The notes: a model not told the origin generated them from the letters alone. DNA of 58,671 bases from an uncultured Verrucomicrobiota bacterium (GCA_913061285.1 CAJXVR010000005.1:1-58671), one strand, 5' to 3'; positions 17,587-26,696 are shown, numbered from the stretch's first letter. Numbers and translations: made by a program.

Positions 17587-18873
17587 TCAATCATGATTCT
17601 GTGACTCTGAAGTGGCCAAGAGACGAGGCCCACGAGGTTCACGCGGCAACCAAATTCGAAATCGAGTCCCCCCCTCTTTTCCAGCCTCAACATGGATCCG
17701 TCCCGAATGCTGATCAACGATCCTATGAACAATCATCAAGCCCAGTCCGGTGCCCTTTTTCTTGGTCGTGAAAAACGGCTCAAAGATGCGGCTGATTTGT
17801 TCCTCTGAAATCCCAACGCCTGTGTCTTCAACCTCGATCGCAACCCCCCCTTGTTCGCGATTGCTTCGAATCGTCAAGACTCCGTCACGCGTCATCGCTT
17901 GCATGGCATTTCTTATTAGATTCACTAATACTTGTTTAATCTGCCCAGCGTCTATCAAAGCCTTTGCAGGTCGATCACACAGCTCCTTGATCACGGTGAG
18001 ACCGCGGTTATCAAGCTCTGGCTGCAACACACCAATGGTCTCCTTTGCTACCAGGTTCACATCCTGGAGTTCCAGCTTCGGTTTCACCGGCCGAATGGCC
18101 CCCAGAAACTCTTTCACGATCAGATCAAGACGGGTGATTTCCCCTTTTGAAACTTGCAGATAATTCCGGAGTTTTTCGATGGGCTCTGAATCTTTCGGAC
18201 GGTCTGCTGGAGAATCAGCCCCCTCCAATTCAGTGACAACGATATCATGATTCGTAGCCCTTTTAGATGCGAGCTTATTCAGCTCCCGCTCGAACAGCTG
18301 GAGATGAATGTGCAGCGCATGAAGGGGGTTCCCTATCTCATGAGCCACGCTCGCTGCAAGCAAGGTCAAGGCTTGAACTCGCTCACTCTCGATTGCCTCA
18401 AAGGTCTCCCTCCGACTCTCTGTGGCGTCATGAAAAACCAACACCACCCCTGAACTACCTTTTGAATCACCGTCGATCGGGGCGGCTACCACCTCGACAA
18501 ACCGATCCTCAGGATACGAAATCTCAATCTCAAACGTCCTTGTTTCACCCTTCCCTTCACGATCTCTTTCAATGATCGATTCCCAATCCAATCCTGGAAT
18601 AAATCGACTCACGCTTTCACCTATCACGCCGTCCAAGGGCAATCCTAACAACACGACCGCAGCCTTATTAAAATAAAGAACCTTGCTCGATTCCTCAACG
18701 ACGACAACGCCATCATGAATGGTATCAAAGAGCGTCTCGAGGAATTGATGCTCCTGGGCAAGCCGCCCAACGACTGCATGAATGCTGTCAGTGTCGAGAC
18801 GGTCAATTCGCCCGAGGGCTTTCTCTAGAAAACTTGAGTTGGATTTCGGCACAGTCGTAATCTGTTTGAGCAA
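17587..18873 (-). CDS. Soluble PAS-domain histidine kinase
   Basis: This 428-residue NtrB-like sensor kinase partners the downstream regulator. It has a PAS domain at about 45-155 (LFDTIHDGVVVVEESSKVLYFN), a HisKA domain with H178 in VAHEIGNPLHAL, then a HATPase domain with NLIRNAMQAM (N box), DTGVGI (G1) and GTGLGL (G2). No transmembrane segment or signal peptide is visible, so it senses an internal cue, possibly through the PAS domain. An insertion of about 25 polar residues interrupts the HisKA helices after LNKLASK. The start is a TTG at 18873 without an obvious Shine-Dalgarno, so the first residues are uncertain. Confidence 0.92.
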   Translation of the reverse strand: MLKQITTVPKSNSSFLEKALGRIDRLDTDSIHAVVGRLAQEHQFLETLFDTIHDGVVVVEESSKVLYFNKAAVVLLGLPLDGVIGESVSRFIPGLDWESIIERDREGKGETRTFEIEISYPEDRFVEVVAAPIDGDSKGSSGVVLVFHDATESRRETFEAIESERVQALTLLAASVAHEIGNPLHALHIHLQLFERELNKLASKRATNHDIVVTELEGADSPADRPKDSEPIEKLRNYLQVSKGEITRLDLIVKEFLGAIRPVKPKLELQDVNLVAKETIGVLQPELDNRGLTVIKELCDRPAKALIDAGQIKQVLVNLIRNAMQAMTRDGVLTIRSNREQGGVAIEVEDTGVGISEEQISRIFEPFFTTKKKGTGLGLMIVHRIVDQHSGRIHVEAGKEGGTRFRIWLPREPRGPRLLATSESQNHD

Positions 18874-18894
18874 AGAGCGGCTAATCGCAGCAGA

Positions 18895-19893
18895 TCAGAG
18901 CCATTTTTTTCGTTTAAAATACCAATACGTGGATGCCGTCGACACGATGGTTAGCAGGGCCACGGTTAAGTAACCCCAGCGAGCATCCAACTCGGGCATG
19001 GTCTTAAAGTTCATTCCATACCAGCTTCCGATCATCATCATTGGCGTCGTGATCAAGGTAATCATTGTCAGCAACTTAACAACTTCTCCCGTCTGATTGG
19101 AGGACAGGTTGAGATAAACCTGAAGAATCCCGGTCAATGAATCCGTGTAGGTTTGAGCACGTTCATAGATCCTAAAAAGACCATCATAAACATCACGATA
19201 ATAAGGAACCATTTTAGGTCGAATCAGTTTGAACTCACCCCGTGCCAAACGCGAAAGAACAAGGCGCTGAGGCTCCATAATTTGACGCAGATGAAAGACC
19301 TCCTTCTTAACTTGAATGATCTTATTAAGACATTCTTTCGGCATCCCGTTTAGAACTTGATCCTCGATCTCGGAAATCTCGAGCGCAAGCTCCTCCAAAG
19401 CGGGTCGATAATTGTCCACCAATCCATCCAAAAGCAAATGCGCCACCCGGTCGGGTGCCCGCGCCACGCTTGACTTCTTTCGACCGCAGGTCTCCATAGC
19501 CTGCTCGATACTCCGCAAAGCCTTGTCATGGAAAGTGACCAGAAACTTTCGGCCCAAGAAAAAATTCAGCTCGCTGGTAGCAAACACCCCGTCTTTCCGG
19601 CTGTAGTCGACGGCATGAATAACCAAGAAAATGTAAGGTGAAAAGAGGTCATCATCTTTGGGGAGATACTCCTCAATTTTTGGAGCTGAACTTTCGTTGA
19701 CGCAATCCTCGATCGAAAGCGGATGAAACTTGAAGACATCCTCTAGCACCATCCGAACCTCATCATGAGTCGGATCCTCAAGGTCCACCCAGAGGAACAA
19801 TTGGGTATCCGCCAGAATCGTAGGCATGAGGAACGGCTCAATATTTTGACTATTCAGACGTCCCTGAGTTGAGAATGTATACGACCGAATCAT
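18895..19893 (-). CDS. corA: CorA-type divalent cation transporter
   Basis: CorA forms a pentameric Mg/Co channel in the inner membrane. The protein ends with two transmembrane helices. The pore signature YGMNF lies right after the first helix (MITLITTPMMMIGSWYGMNF), followed by the short acidic loop PELDARWGY. The large N-terminal cytoplasmic funnel is present. The ATG at 19893 is favoured because AAGGGG lies ten bases upstream. A GTG at 19926 would give an 11-residue extension. It is the first gene downstream of mnmG and runs 21 bp ahead of the histidine kinase. Confidence 0.93.
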   Translation of the reverse strand: MIRSYTFSTQGRLNSQNIEPFLMPTILADTQLFLWVDLEDPTHDEVRMVLEDVFKFHPLSIEDCVNESSAPKIEEYLPKDDDLFSPYIFLVIHAVDYSRKDGVFATSELNFFLGRKFLVTFHDKALRSIEQAMETCGRKKSSVARAPDRVAHLLLDGLVDNYRPALEELALEISEIEDQVLNGMPKECLNKIIQVKKEVFHLRQIMEPQRLVLSRLARGEFKLIRPKMVPYYRDVYDGLFRIYERAQTYTDSLTGILQVYLNLSSNQTGEVVKLLTMITLITTPMMMIGSWYGMNFKTMPELDARWGYLTVALLTIVSTASTYWYFKRKKWL

Positions 19894-19933
19894 AGATGCA
19901 GGACCCCTTACGCCCTCAGAATGCACCTAAAAC

Positions 19934-19954
19934 GTCAAAAAAGACGATTTTGAC
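19934..19954 (-). terminator. Possible weak terminator after mnmG
   Basis: GTCAAAA (19934-19940) and TTTTGAC (19948-19954) form a 7-bp A/T-rich stem with a seven-base loop. On the minus strand it is followed by GTTTTAGG. It lies between mnmG and corA. The stem is weak, so this is tentative. Confidence 0.3.
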
Positions 19955-19975
19955 TAGTGATCTGAGGGCTAGATT

Positions 19976-19991
19976 TGTTCCACGTGGAACA
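19976..19991. promoter_or_regulatory. parS-like ParB-binding palindrome, copy 1
   Basis: TGTTCCACGTGGAACA is a perfect 16-bp palindrome. It differs by one base from the widely conserved chromosomal parS consensus (TGTTNCACGTGAAACA). It lies eight bases beyond the mnmG stop codon. The identical sequence recurs at 21213-21228. Two exact copies within 1.3 kb around mnmG, a gene often near oriC, make a ParB/parS role likely. parA and parB are not in the window. Confidence 0.8.
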
Positions 19992-19999
19992 ATCCTACG

Positions 20000-21931
20000 T
20001 CAAGCACCCTCTGATTCCGAACAATTTTCTTCAGAACCAAGACTCACTGGCCCTCGTTTCAGGTGAACCATTAGAAGGCTCACGTCAGAAGGCGAGATCC
20101 CAGAAATTCGGGCGGCCTGCCCAATGGTTCGAGGCTGAATGGAGGCAAGTTTTTGCTTGGCCTCATTTCGCATGCTCACAATCTGGTCGTAGTCAATCCA
20201 ATCGGGAATCTGCTTTTCCTCAAGCTTCTTAAATTTCTCGACCTCCATTTGTTGCCGAGAGATATACCCCTCATATTTAACCGCGATCTCGACCTGCTGA
20301 ATCACCTCTGAAGAAAGCCCCTCAGACTGCAGCGGCAAGTCTCGATAGTGAACATCCGGACGCTTTAAGAGTTGCAGCATGGAGAGACTCCCGTCCCGAA
20401 CTTTTCCTAAGCGCTGGACCTCAGCCTCGATCTGTTGCCGCTTCGTGTCAAAGCGAGCGAAACGTTGCTCACTGATTAAGCCAACTTCATTTGCCTTATC
20501 ACAAAGTCGCAAGTCTGCATTATCCTGCCTTAGCAACAAACGATACTCTGCACGAGACGTGAACATTCGATATGGCTCACTTGTTCCCTTCGTGACGAGA
20601 TCATCAATGAGGACTCCAATGTATGCCTCATTTCGTTTCAATATCATCGGATCCTTTTCTTGAACCCTTCGAGCTGCGTTCACTCCAGCGACGAGGCCTT
20701 GAGCGCCAGCTTCCTCATATCCAGACGTTCCATTGATCTGGCCGGCGAGAAACAGATTCTCACAAACCTTTGTCTCGAGCGAGGGATCGAGCTGGGTAGG
20801 ATGGACGAAATCGTATTCGACCGCATAGGCAGGCCTAAGAATTTCCGCCTGCTCACATCCTCGAATCGATCGAACGAGATCGATCTGCAATTCGTATGGG
20901 AGGCAGGTCGAGAATCCATTGACATAAAACTCATCCGTTTTAGTGCCTTCCGGCTCTAAGAAGATCTGATGTGTTTCCTTGTCGTTAAAGCGAACGATCT
21001 TGTCCTCAATCGAAGGACAATAACGGGGACCCGTTCCCTCAATCTCACCCGAATACATTGGAGATTTGTGCAGATTGTCCTTAACCAAACATTTGGTTTC
21101 AGCGGTGGTAGACGTGATGTAGCAGGGCAATTGCCCTCCAATTTCCTCAAGAATTGAGCCCTTTGGGTAGATAGATCCCAATTCAGCGCCCCTTTTGGCG
21201 AGCTTCTCTTCCTGTTCCACGTGGAACAATTCGTCGACCCAATAGCTAAAGTAGGGCACCGGCTCATCTCCCGGCTGTTCTTCGGTAACGCTAAGATCAA
21301 GGGAGCGACGCAAGAGGCGGGGTGGGGTGCCTGTCTTCAAGCGCCCTAGCTCCAAGCCAATCTCCGCGAGCGAATCGGATAGGCCCATCGCAGCCGACTC
21401 TCCAGCCCGGCCACCCTTGGCTTGGGCCGAACCGATGTGCATCAGGCCCCTCAAAAAGGTTCCCGTTGTGATGACCACCGTCTTTCCAGAGTATCGTACT
21501 CCAAGATTCGTTTCCACCCCGACAGCCCTGGATTCCTCAAAGACAATCCGAGCTGCCTGCCCCTGAATCATGGTCAAATTCTCCTGCCGTTCACAGATCC
21601 ACTTGAGCCGAAACTGATAGGCTTTCTTGTCGCATTGAGCCCGAGGCGCCCAGACCGAGGGCCCTTTACTGGTATTGAGCATTCTAAACTGCAGCCCACA
21701 GAGATCCGTATTGATCCCCATTTCACCACCCAGCGCATCAATTTCCCTAGCCAAGTGGCCCTTAGCCAGACCACCGATGGCAGGATTGCAAGACATCTGC
21801 CCAACGGTATCAATATTAATGGCTAGCATTAATGTGCTCACGCCCATTCGAGCAGCGGCTAACGCGGCCTCAACTCCGGCATGACCGGCCCCAACAACAA
21901 TGACGTCAAACGTCCTAGGATAGGTAAACAT
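20000..21931 (-). CDS. mnmG: tRNA U34 carboxymethylaminomethyl modification enzyme, FAD subunit
   Basis: MnmG (GidA) works with MnmE to install the cmnm5 group on wobble uridine. The 643-residue protein has the FAD-binding GAGHAG at residues 14-19 (VIVVGAGHAGVEAA), CNPAIGGLAKGH, the GTFLRGLMHIG segment, and the C-terminal helical domain containing YEGYISRQ. The length is normal for the family. The gene carries a parS-like palindrome at codons 235-240 (L-F-H-V-E-Q) and another sits just after its stop. It is preceded by pgi with only eight bases between them, so the two are probably cotranscribed. No rsmG (gidB) follows, unlike in many genomes. Confidence 0.97.
   Translation of the reverse strand: MFTYPRTFDVIVVGAGHAGVEAALAAARMGVSTLMLAINIDTVGQMSCNPAIGGLAKGHLAREIDALGGEMGINTDLCGLQFRMLNTSKGPSVWAPRAQCDKKAYQFRLKWICERQENLTMIQGQAARIVFEESRAVGVETNLGVRYSGKTVVITTGTFLRGLMHIGSAQAKGGRAGESAAMGLSDSLAEIGLELGRLKTGTPPRLLRRSLDLSVTEEQPGDEPVPYFSYWVDELFHVEQEEKLAKRGAELGSIYPKGSILEEIGGQLPCYITSTTAETKCLVKDNLHKSPMYSGEIEGTGPRYCPSIEDKIVRFNDKETHQIFLEPEGTKTDEFYVNGFSTCLPYELQIDLVRSIRGCEQAEILRPAYAVEYDFVHPTQLDPSLETKVCENLFLAGQINGTSGYEEAGAQGLVAGVNAARRVQEKDPMILKRNEAYIGVLIDDLVTKGTSEPYRMFTSRAEYRLLLRQDNADLRLCDKANEVGLISEQRFARFDTKRQQIEAEVQRLGKVRDGSLSMLQLLKRPDVHYRDLPLQSEGLSSEVIQQVEIAVKYEGYISRQQMEVEKFKKLEEKQIPDWIDYDQIVSMRNEAKQKLASIQPRTIGQAARISGISPSDVSLLMVHLKRGPVSLGSEENCSESEGA
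21213..21228. promoter_or_regulatory. parS-like ParB-binding palindrome, copy 2 (inside mnmG)
   Basis: An exact second copy of TGTTCCACGTGGAACA lies within the mnmG coding region and encodes the F-H-V-E-Q part of the protein. Intragenic parS sites are known in other bacteria. Identity over all 16 bases with the intergenic copy argues against coincidence. Confidence 0.8.
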
Positions 21932-21939
21932 CGAAGAAT

Positions 21940-23535
21940 CTAGCTACAGTCAACAGAGTATCGTGCTTCAAAGGGATCGCTTCCCTCAGCTCTCATCACC
22001 TGGTTAGGCCGATTACAAGCAAGGTGTTCACAGATACGAAAGACGATCTCAGGAGAATCTCCACCCCCAAGTAAAGCCACCAATTCAACGGCCGTCTTGC
22101 CTTTTCCTGCCTCGCCCCGCAAGCAAGCCATGATCCGTCCCTGCAGATCAATGACTTCACCCGCGGCCTTCTTCCCAGCCTCGACACCCGGCTGATGGTA
22201 GGCATTGATGTCGATCAAAGAGGCATAGAATCCTACCGCCCGTTCAAAGCAAGCAATGAGGGCTCCCACCGTCCGGGCATCGACCCGAGGCACGGTAATC
22301 GACATCGATTCTCGATCATTGCCCGACAGAGCCTCCTGGGTTCCTACCAAGAATCCAAAGAGAAAATCACCCGTCGTAACTCCGTCCTCAACCATCAGAT
22401 CGGCACCTGAACGGTCCTGGAGCACTTGAATGAAGGTGGCGAAGAAATCATTCCTCCCGTCTCGCAACTGTTGAATATAGGCATGCTGATCCGTCGAACC
22501 TTTGTTTCCGAAAACACTTAGCCCCTGATTCACCAGGGCTCCAGCAATGCTCTTATCTTTTCCAATCGACTCCATCACCAACTGCTGCAGATACTTAGAA
22601 AACAGTTCCAAGCGATCTTTATAGGGAACAATCACCATGTTTTTGCTCCCTTCGCCATCCCCGCTAAGATACCAGAGGGCAGCCATCATGGCGGCAGGAT
22701 TCGAATTGAGAGCCGCGCCACGTGTCGCCTCGTCCATGAGGCGGGCACCCGCCAGGAACTCATCGATGTCAATTCCTTGCAGCGCAGCGGGCAGAAGTCC
22801 AACCGCCGAAAGCTCACTTGTTCTTCCTCCCACCCAATCCCACATAGGGAACCGCTTGAGCCACTTCTGATCAGCTGCCGTTGAATCCAGCTGACTGTTC
22901 CGCCCAGTAATTGCAACAGCGTGCTCGGGAAAACTCAAGCCTGCCGCCTCATAGGCGCGGGCCGCTTCAAGCAGTCCATTTCGAGTCTCTTTGGTCCCAC
23001 CCGACTTCGAGATGACAACGGCGAGGGTCTGATTGAGCTGCCCCTTCAGCGAATCAAGAACGTTCTCAATCCCATCGGGATCGGTGTTGTCAAAGAATTC
23101 CAATCGCATTTTATCACTAGCCACTGAACCCAGGGCCCGACTCACAAACTGCGGTCCCAACGCCGAACCACCAATACCAATAATTAGTAGATTCTTGAAC
23201 GGACCACCGCTTCCGGTGCAGCGACCATTATGAATTCCGTCACAAAATGTCTTGATCGATTCGAGCGTATCGACGATCTCAGCCCGTGTCCTCTCATCCG
23301 GGGCGAGTTCCGGCGCCCGCAACCAATAGTGGCCAACTTGTCGGCCTTCATCAGGATTGGCAATCGCCCCTAGCTCTAGCTCTTTCATCGCCTCGAAGGC
23401 TCCTCTCAACTTGGAATCAAGCCCCTGAAGGTCAGACTCGACAAAGTCCATACGACTAAAGTCAAAAGAGAAACCAAGGGCCGGAACGTTCACCTGCCAC
23501 TGCTTGAACCGCTCCCACGTGTTTGTGCTTTTCAT
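21940..23535 (-). CDS. pgi: Glucose-6-phosphate isomerase
   Basis: The product interconverts glucose-6-phosphate and fructose-6-phosphate. It is 531 residues, the usual length. The phosphate-binding SKSGGTKETRNGL segment (about 175-187) and the DWVGGRTSELSAVGLLPA block (PGI signature, about 233-250) are clear. GTGGIGGSALG-like IGIGGSALGPQFV is present near 120. The variant signature (TSELSAVGL rather than SLWSAIGL) places it in the divergent bacterial branch that also appears in Chlamydiae and some Verrucomicrobiota. The gene is eight bases upstream of mnmG. Confidence 0.94.
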   Translation of the reverse strand: MKSTNTWERFKQWQVNVPALGFSFDFSRMDFVESDLQGLDSKLRGAFEAMKELELGAIANPDEGRQVGHYWLRAPELAPDERTRAEIVDTLESIKTFCDGIHNGRCTGSGGPFKNLLIIGIGGSALGPQFVSRALGSVASDKMRLEFFDNTDPDGIENVLDSLKGQLNQTLAVVISKSGGTKETRNGLLEAARAYEAAGLSFPEHAVAITGRNSQLDSTAADQKWLKRFPMWDWVGGRTSELSAVGLLPAALQGIDIDEFLAGARLMDEATRGAALNSNPAAMMAALWYLSGDGEGSKNMVIVPYKDRLELFSKYLQQLVMESIGKDKSIAGALVNQGLSVFGNKGSTDQHAYIQQLRDGRNDFFATFIQVLQDRSGADLMVEDGVTTGDFLFGFLVGTQEALSGNDRESMSITVPRVDARTVGALIACFERAVGFYASLIDINAYHQPGVEAGKKAAGEVIDLQGRIMACLRGEAGKGKTAVELVALLGGGDSPEIVFRICEHLACNRPNQVMRAEGSDPFEARYSVDCS

Positions 23536-23575
23536 AAAGTAAGAATCTTTAAATTTCTGATAATCAACGTTTTAA

Positions 23576-24502
23576 CTAGTCTTGGGTTCTTAACCGGCAC
23601 TTAAAAAGCGAAGCTCTCGAGTCGGAGGGATCCGCATAGAGCGCCTGCCCGTTATTGTCCGCTAGGAGCCAGAATACGTCACCCTCAACCAGGAGGCCTT
23701 CCATCACCCCAAAGAACGGAACGAGTGCGCGATATCGGAATTCCTTATCAAATTCGATCTCATGATACCGAAGAAGCTGAGTGATCTTTTTCGATTCTGG
23801 ATCGATCTCGGCAATCGCTTGTTCCTCCCTCAGAAGGGCAAAGAGTTTTCCGTCATACCAATCCAATCCGGAGAAATGGGTGTCCGGCCAAACCGTTGCT
23901 CCAGTGCGAAAGGTAAAACTTCCTCGCACAGTCATCGAGGCCAGATCGAACTCTATCAGCCTGCCACGACTTCGTTCGTTGGCCAGGAAAAGTCGCCCAC
24001 CACCAATCGCAATTCCTTCAAAAGATGCGTTTCGATCCTGCTTGCTAAAGAAGGACTCCACCGAGGACAGGTCCATCGGAATCGATTCGATTCGCCCCCT
24101 CGATGAAAATCGCAGAATTCGTCGAGCATGCTCATCACAAGCATGAAGCACTCCCTTGGCATCGATCGCAAGCCCTTCAACATCGAACCGCCTCACCCCC
24201 ACATCAAGCTTCCTTTTATCGACGGAGTAACGCGCATGTTTAACCAAGGCTGCCACATCCGAGTCCTTTTCGAAGCGCACGGCATAAACGGCCAATTCTG
24301 AATCGCGAACAACCAAGAGCTCTCCATCAGGCCCTCGCTCAATGCCCGAAGCATCGAAACGTCCCACTTTCGAATCAAGGCGCCAGCTCTTCTCCAACTC
24401 TAGCACCACGGTTGGAAAACGGGCAGTAGCGGGCTCAGAAAGCATGCTCGAACAAGGCACAACGAGCCCCAAAACAACACAAAACTTAGAAATCCAATAC
24501 AT
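23576..24502 (-). CDS. Secreted esterase-like/phytase-like beta-propeller protein
   Basis: This 308-residue protein has a signal peptide (MYWISKFCVVLGLVVPCSSM, a potential cleavage or lipobox region near C17). Repeated blades such as GIERGPDGELLVV, DVEGLAIDAKGVLHACDE and SFEGIAIGGGRLFLANE follow. This pattern matches the SdiA-regulated/phytase-like esterase beta-propeller families (PF13449-type). The substrate is unknown. It is 40 bp upstream of pgi on the same strand but has no evident metabolic link to it. Confidence 0.7.
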   Translation of the reverse strand: MYWISKFCVVLGLVVPCSSMLSEPATARFPTVVLELEKSWRLDSKVGRFDASGIERGPDGELLVVRDSELAVYAVRFEKDSDVAALVKHARYSVDKRKLDVGVRRFDVEGLAIDAKGVLHACDEHARRILRFSSRGRIESIPMDLSSVESFFSKQDRNASFEGIAIGGGRLFLANERSRGRLIEFDLASMTVRGSFTFRTGATVWPDTHFSGLDWYDGKLFALLREEQAIAEIDPESKKITQLLRYHEIEFDKEFRYRALVPFFGVMEGLLVEGDVFWLLADNNGQALYADPSDSRASLFKCRLRTQD

Positions 24503-24812
24503 TATCCAAATACTTCTTAATGAAAACTGAGTCAGGGAACAATCGACGCGATGCCGCAGGCCAGACAGCGCGACTCATCGGAGCTTATTAGAAATGAGGC
24601 GATCATACGAGGCCAGAGCTCGCGTAAGATCAAAGAATCCGCACCTGAATTCCCTCAAAGCACCACCAAAGACCGAGCCGTCGCCGCATCGCGTGAGAAT
24701 TTGCTGGCAGAAACACCCCAGCAGTCGATAATCCTCACTCTGTCAATCTGGCCCGCGACAAACCAAAGAGCAATCAAGCAGAGCGACAAGCGAGACCGGG
24801 AAACAAACAAAT
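24503..24812. other. Intergenic region between divergent genes
   Basis: These 310 bases separate the minus-strand propeller gene from the plus-strand phosphatase gene and should carry both promoters. An open plus-strand frame from 24551 to 24889 runs through it. Its peptide is low-complexity polar sequence and overlaps the phosphatase gene out of frame, so I do not call it. No convincing promoter pair, terminator or repeat was found. Confidence 0.5.
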
Positions 24813-25370
24813 ATGCCCTTGGACCAGCAAGCAATGGACGAAGCAAACAAAGAGATCATCTTTATCTGCACTGGCAACTACTACCGTAGTCGGCTTTCGG
24901 AAGAACTTTTTAACTTCTACGTTCAGCAAACCGATCTACCTTGGGAAGCCACCTCACGTGGCATGGTCGAAGCCGGAGGACTGCGCGGCATCTCACCCTT
25001 TGCTTTTGAATACCTTGATCAGCGCGGATTGTCGCCGCACGTCGATCCCTCGCGTAATCCTCAGCAACTCCGGGTGTCAGACCTGGAAGAGGCTTCACTA
25101 CTCATCGCCTTGAATCGCGATGAGCACGAACCCATGTTGCGGGAACGCTTTGGTCAGATTCCGAAGATCCTTGAGCAGAAAGATCGATTGAGATTTTGGA
25201 ACGTGTGCGACGTCCCAGGCGAACAGAATAGCTTCTCTCGTTTCTTCGGCAGTAGAAACACCCGTCCAACCCAGTCACCTGAAAGCGGAACCGAGCATAT
25301 CGATTTCGCAATTCGCGCACTCATTCAAGAACTGGAAGCCAAGGAAGCGTCTCCAACAAACGAAGAGTAG
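24813..25370 (+). CDS. Low-molecular-weight protein-tyrosine-phosphatase-like protein
   Basis: This 185-residue protein has the LMW-PTP P-loop near its N-terminus: C-T-G-N-Y-Y-R-S, fitting CX5R(S). The candidate general-acid loop is the downstream D in WNVCDVP. In the classical motif CxGNxCRS the second cysteine, used for redox protection, is replaced by tyrosine. Related families include arsenate reductases and protein arginine phosphatases. The ATG at 24813 or an in-frame ATG at 24834 could be the start; the conserved strand EIIFICTGN begins just after both. A link to the Wzc kinase is possible but the gene is not in that locus. Confidence 0.8.
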   Translation: MPLDQQAMDEANKEIIFICTGNYYRSRLSEELFNFYVQQTDLPWEATSRGMVEAGGLRGISPFAFEYLDQRGLSPHVDPSRNPQQLRVSDLEEASLLIALNRDEHEPMLRERFGQIPKILEQKDRLRFWNVCDVPGEQNSFSRFFGSRNTRPTQSPESGTEHIDFAIRALIQELEAKEASPTNEE

Positions 25371-25548
25371 GGGACCGTGACGGCACACCAGAATCTGCCT
25401 CACAATATCCAGCGACTTACGATTCTTAGATTCATCTAATTTAATTACCCCTATCTATTCCCCCAAACTGAGCCACGAGAAAAACGAAGCTGAAGCCAAC
25501 TCGTTCTTTCCACAGACGGACACTTCAATATACTCCGGCCCCTTAGAA

Positions 25549-26619
25549 ATGATCAAGGACACTGACGACTTAAGAATTCAATCCCTCCACCCACTTCTTC
25601 CACCTGCTATCCTTATGGAGGAACTCCCCATCTCTGAGACGGCATCAGAGGTTGTCACCGAGGGGCGCAGGAGCGCAGAAAAGATCGTCCGCGGTGAGGA
25701 TGATCGATTGCTCGTTATCGTCGGCCCCTGTTCCATTCACGACACCGAAGCCGCACTTGCCTACGCACAGAAGCTTCTTGCCGTTAAGAAACAGTACGAC
25801 GGCGATCTCTTGCTCGTGATGCGAGTCTATTTCGAAAAGCCCAGAACGACGGTCGGTTGGAAAGGGCTCATCAACGATCCATTGCTCGATGGAAGCTTCA
25901 AGATCAATCACGGACTTCGTGTCGCCCGCAAGCTTCTTATTGATCTCGCCGAAATGGGCCTACCGGCAGCCACAGAGTTTCTTGATACGATCCTCCCTCA
26001 GTTTACAGCCGATCTCGTAACTTGGGGCGCCATCGGAGCTCGCACCACTGAAAGTCAGGTACACCGCGAACTCGCCTCAGGCCTTTCGATGCCAGTTGGC
26101 TTCAAGAACGGAACAGACGGCAGCATCCAAATCGCCATCGATGCCGTCGGCGCCTCCTGTCAAAAACACCATTTCCTATCGGTTACCAAGCAAGGCCTCG
26201 CGGCAATCGTCGAAACCAAAGGCAACAACTGCTGCCACCTTATTCTCCGCGGATCGAACAAGGGCCCCAATTTTGATAAAGAATCCGTCTCAGAGGTCAC
26301 CACAAAACTCAAAACTTCAGGCCTCTGGCCTTCAGTCATGGTCGATTGCAGCCACGGAAACAGCAACAAGGACCATCGTAGGCAGCCCGCCGTAGCACAG
26401 GACCTCGCCAATCAAATTGCTGCGGGTTCTAATGAGGTCTTCGGGGTCATGATCGAAAGCCACCTAGTGGAAGGGAAACAGAAATTCACCAATGCCAAAG
26501 AGTCGACCTACGGCCAAAGCATCACGGATGCCTGCGTCTCGTGGGAACAGACCGAACCCATCCTAGAGACCCTCGCCGCAGCCGTCAGAACCCGGCGCGA
26601 GGATCGTCTCAAGAAATAA
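25549..26619 (+). CDS. aroG: 3-deoxy-7-phosphoheptulonate synthase, class I (AroG/F/H type)
   Basis: DAHP synthase condenses phosphoenolpyruvate and erythrose-4-phosphate, the entry to the shikimate pathway that feeds the chorismate-consuming pab and mqn genes of this window. It is 356 residues. LLVIVGPCSIHD (about 54-65), the GARTTESQVHRELASGLSMPVGFKNGTDG block (about 165-193) and the C-terminal SITDACVSWE segment match the E. coli AroF/G/H type. I use aroG generically; which feedback inhibitor it responds to is not readable. TATACT at 25529-25534 could be a -10 element giving a very short leader, but the -35 is poor. Confidence 0.94.
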   Translation: MIKDTDDLRIQSLHPLLPPAILMEELPISETASEVVTEGRRSAEKIVRGEDDRLLVIVGPCSIHDTEAALAYAQKLLAVKKQYDGDLLLVMRVYFEKPRTTVGWKGLINDPLLDGSFKINHGLRVARKLLIDLAEMGLPAATEFLDTILPQFTADLVTWGAIGARTTESQVHRELASGLSMPVGFKNGTDGSIQIAIDAVGASCQKHHFLSVTKQGLAAIVETKGNNCCHLILRGSNKGPNFDKESVSEVTTKLKTSGLWPSVMVDCSHGNSNKDHRRQPAVAQDLANQIAAGSNEVFGVMIESHLVEGKQKFTNAKESTYGQSITDACVSWEQTEPILETLAAAVRTRREDRLKK

Positions 26620-26696
26620 CAAGTCCCACGGATTTAGAGCTCCGTACTTGCGTCACAGGCCACAATGATGCATCTTGCCTTCTACTAAGGCCAATC

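Noticed and set aside
24551..24889. Open plus-strand frame of 112 codons in front of the phosphatase gene
   Set aside because: It overlaps the well-supported phosphatase gene out of frame, has no ribosome-binding site or motif, and its peptide is polar low-complexity sequence.
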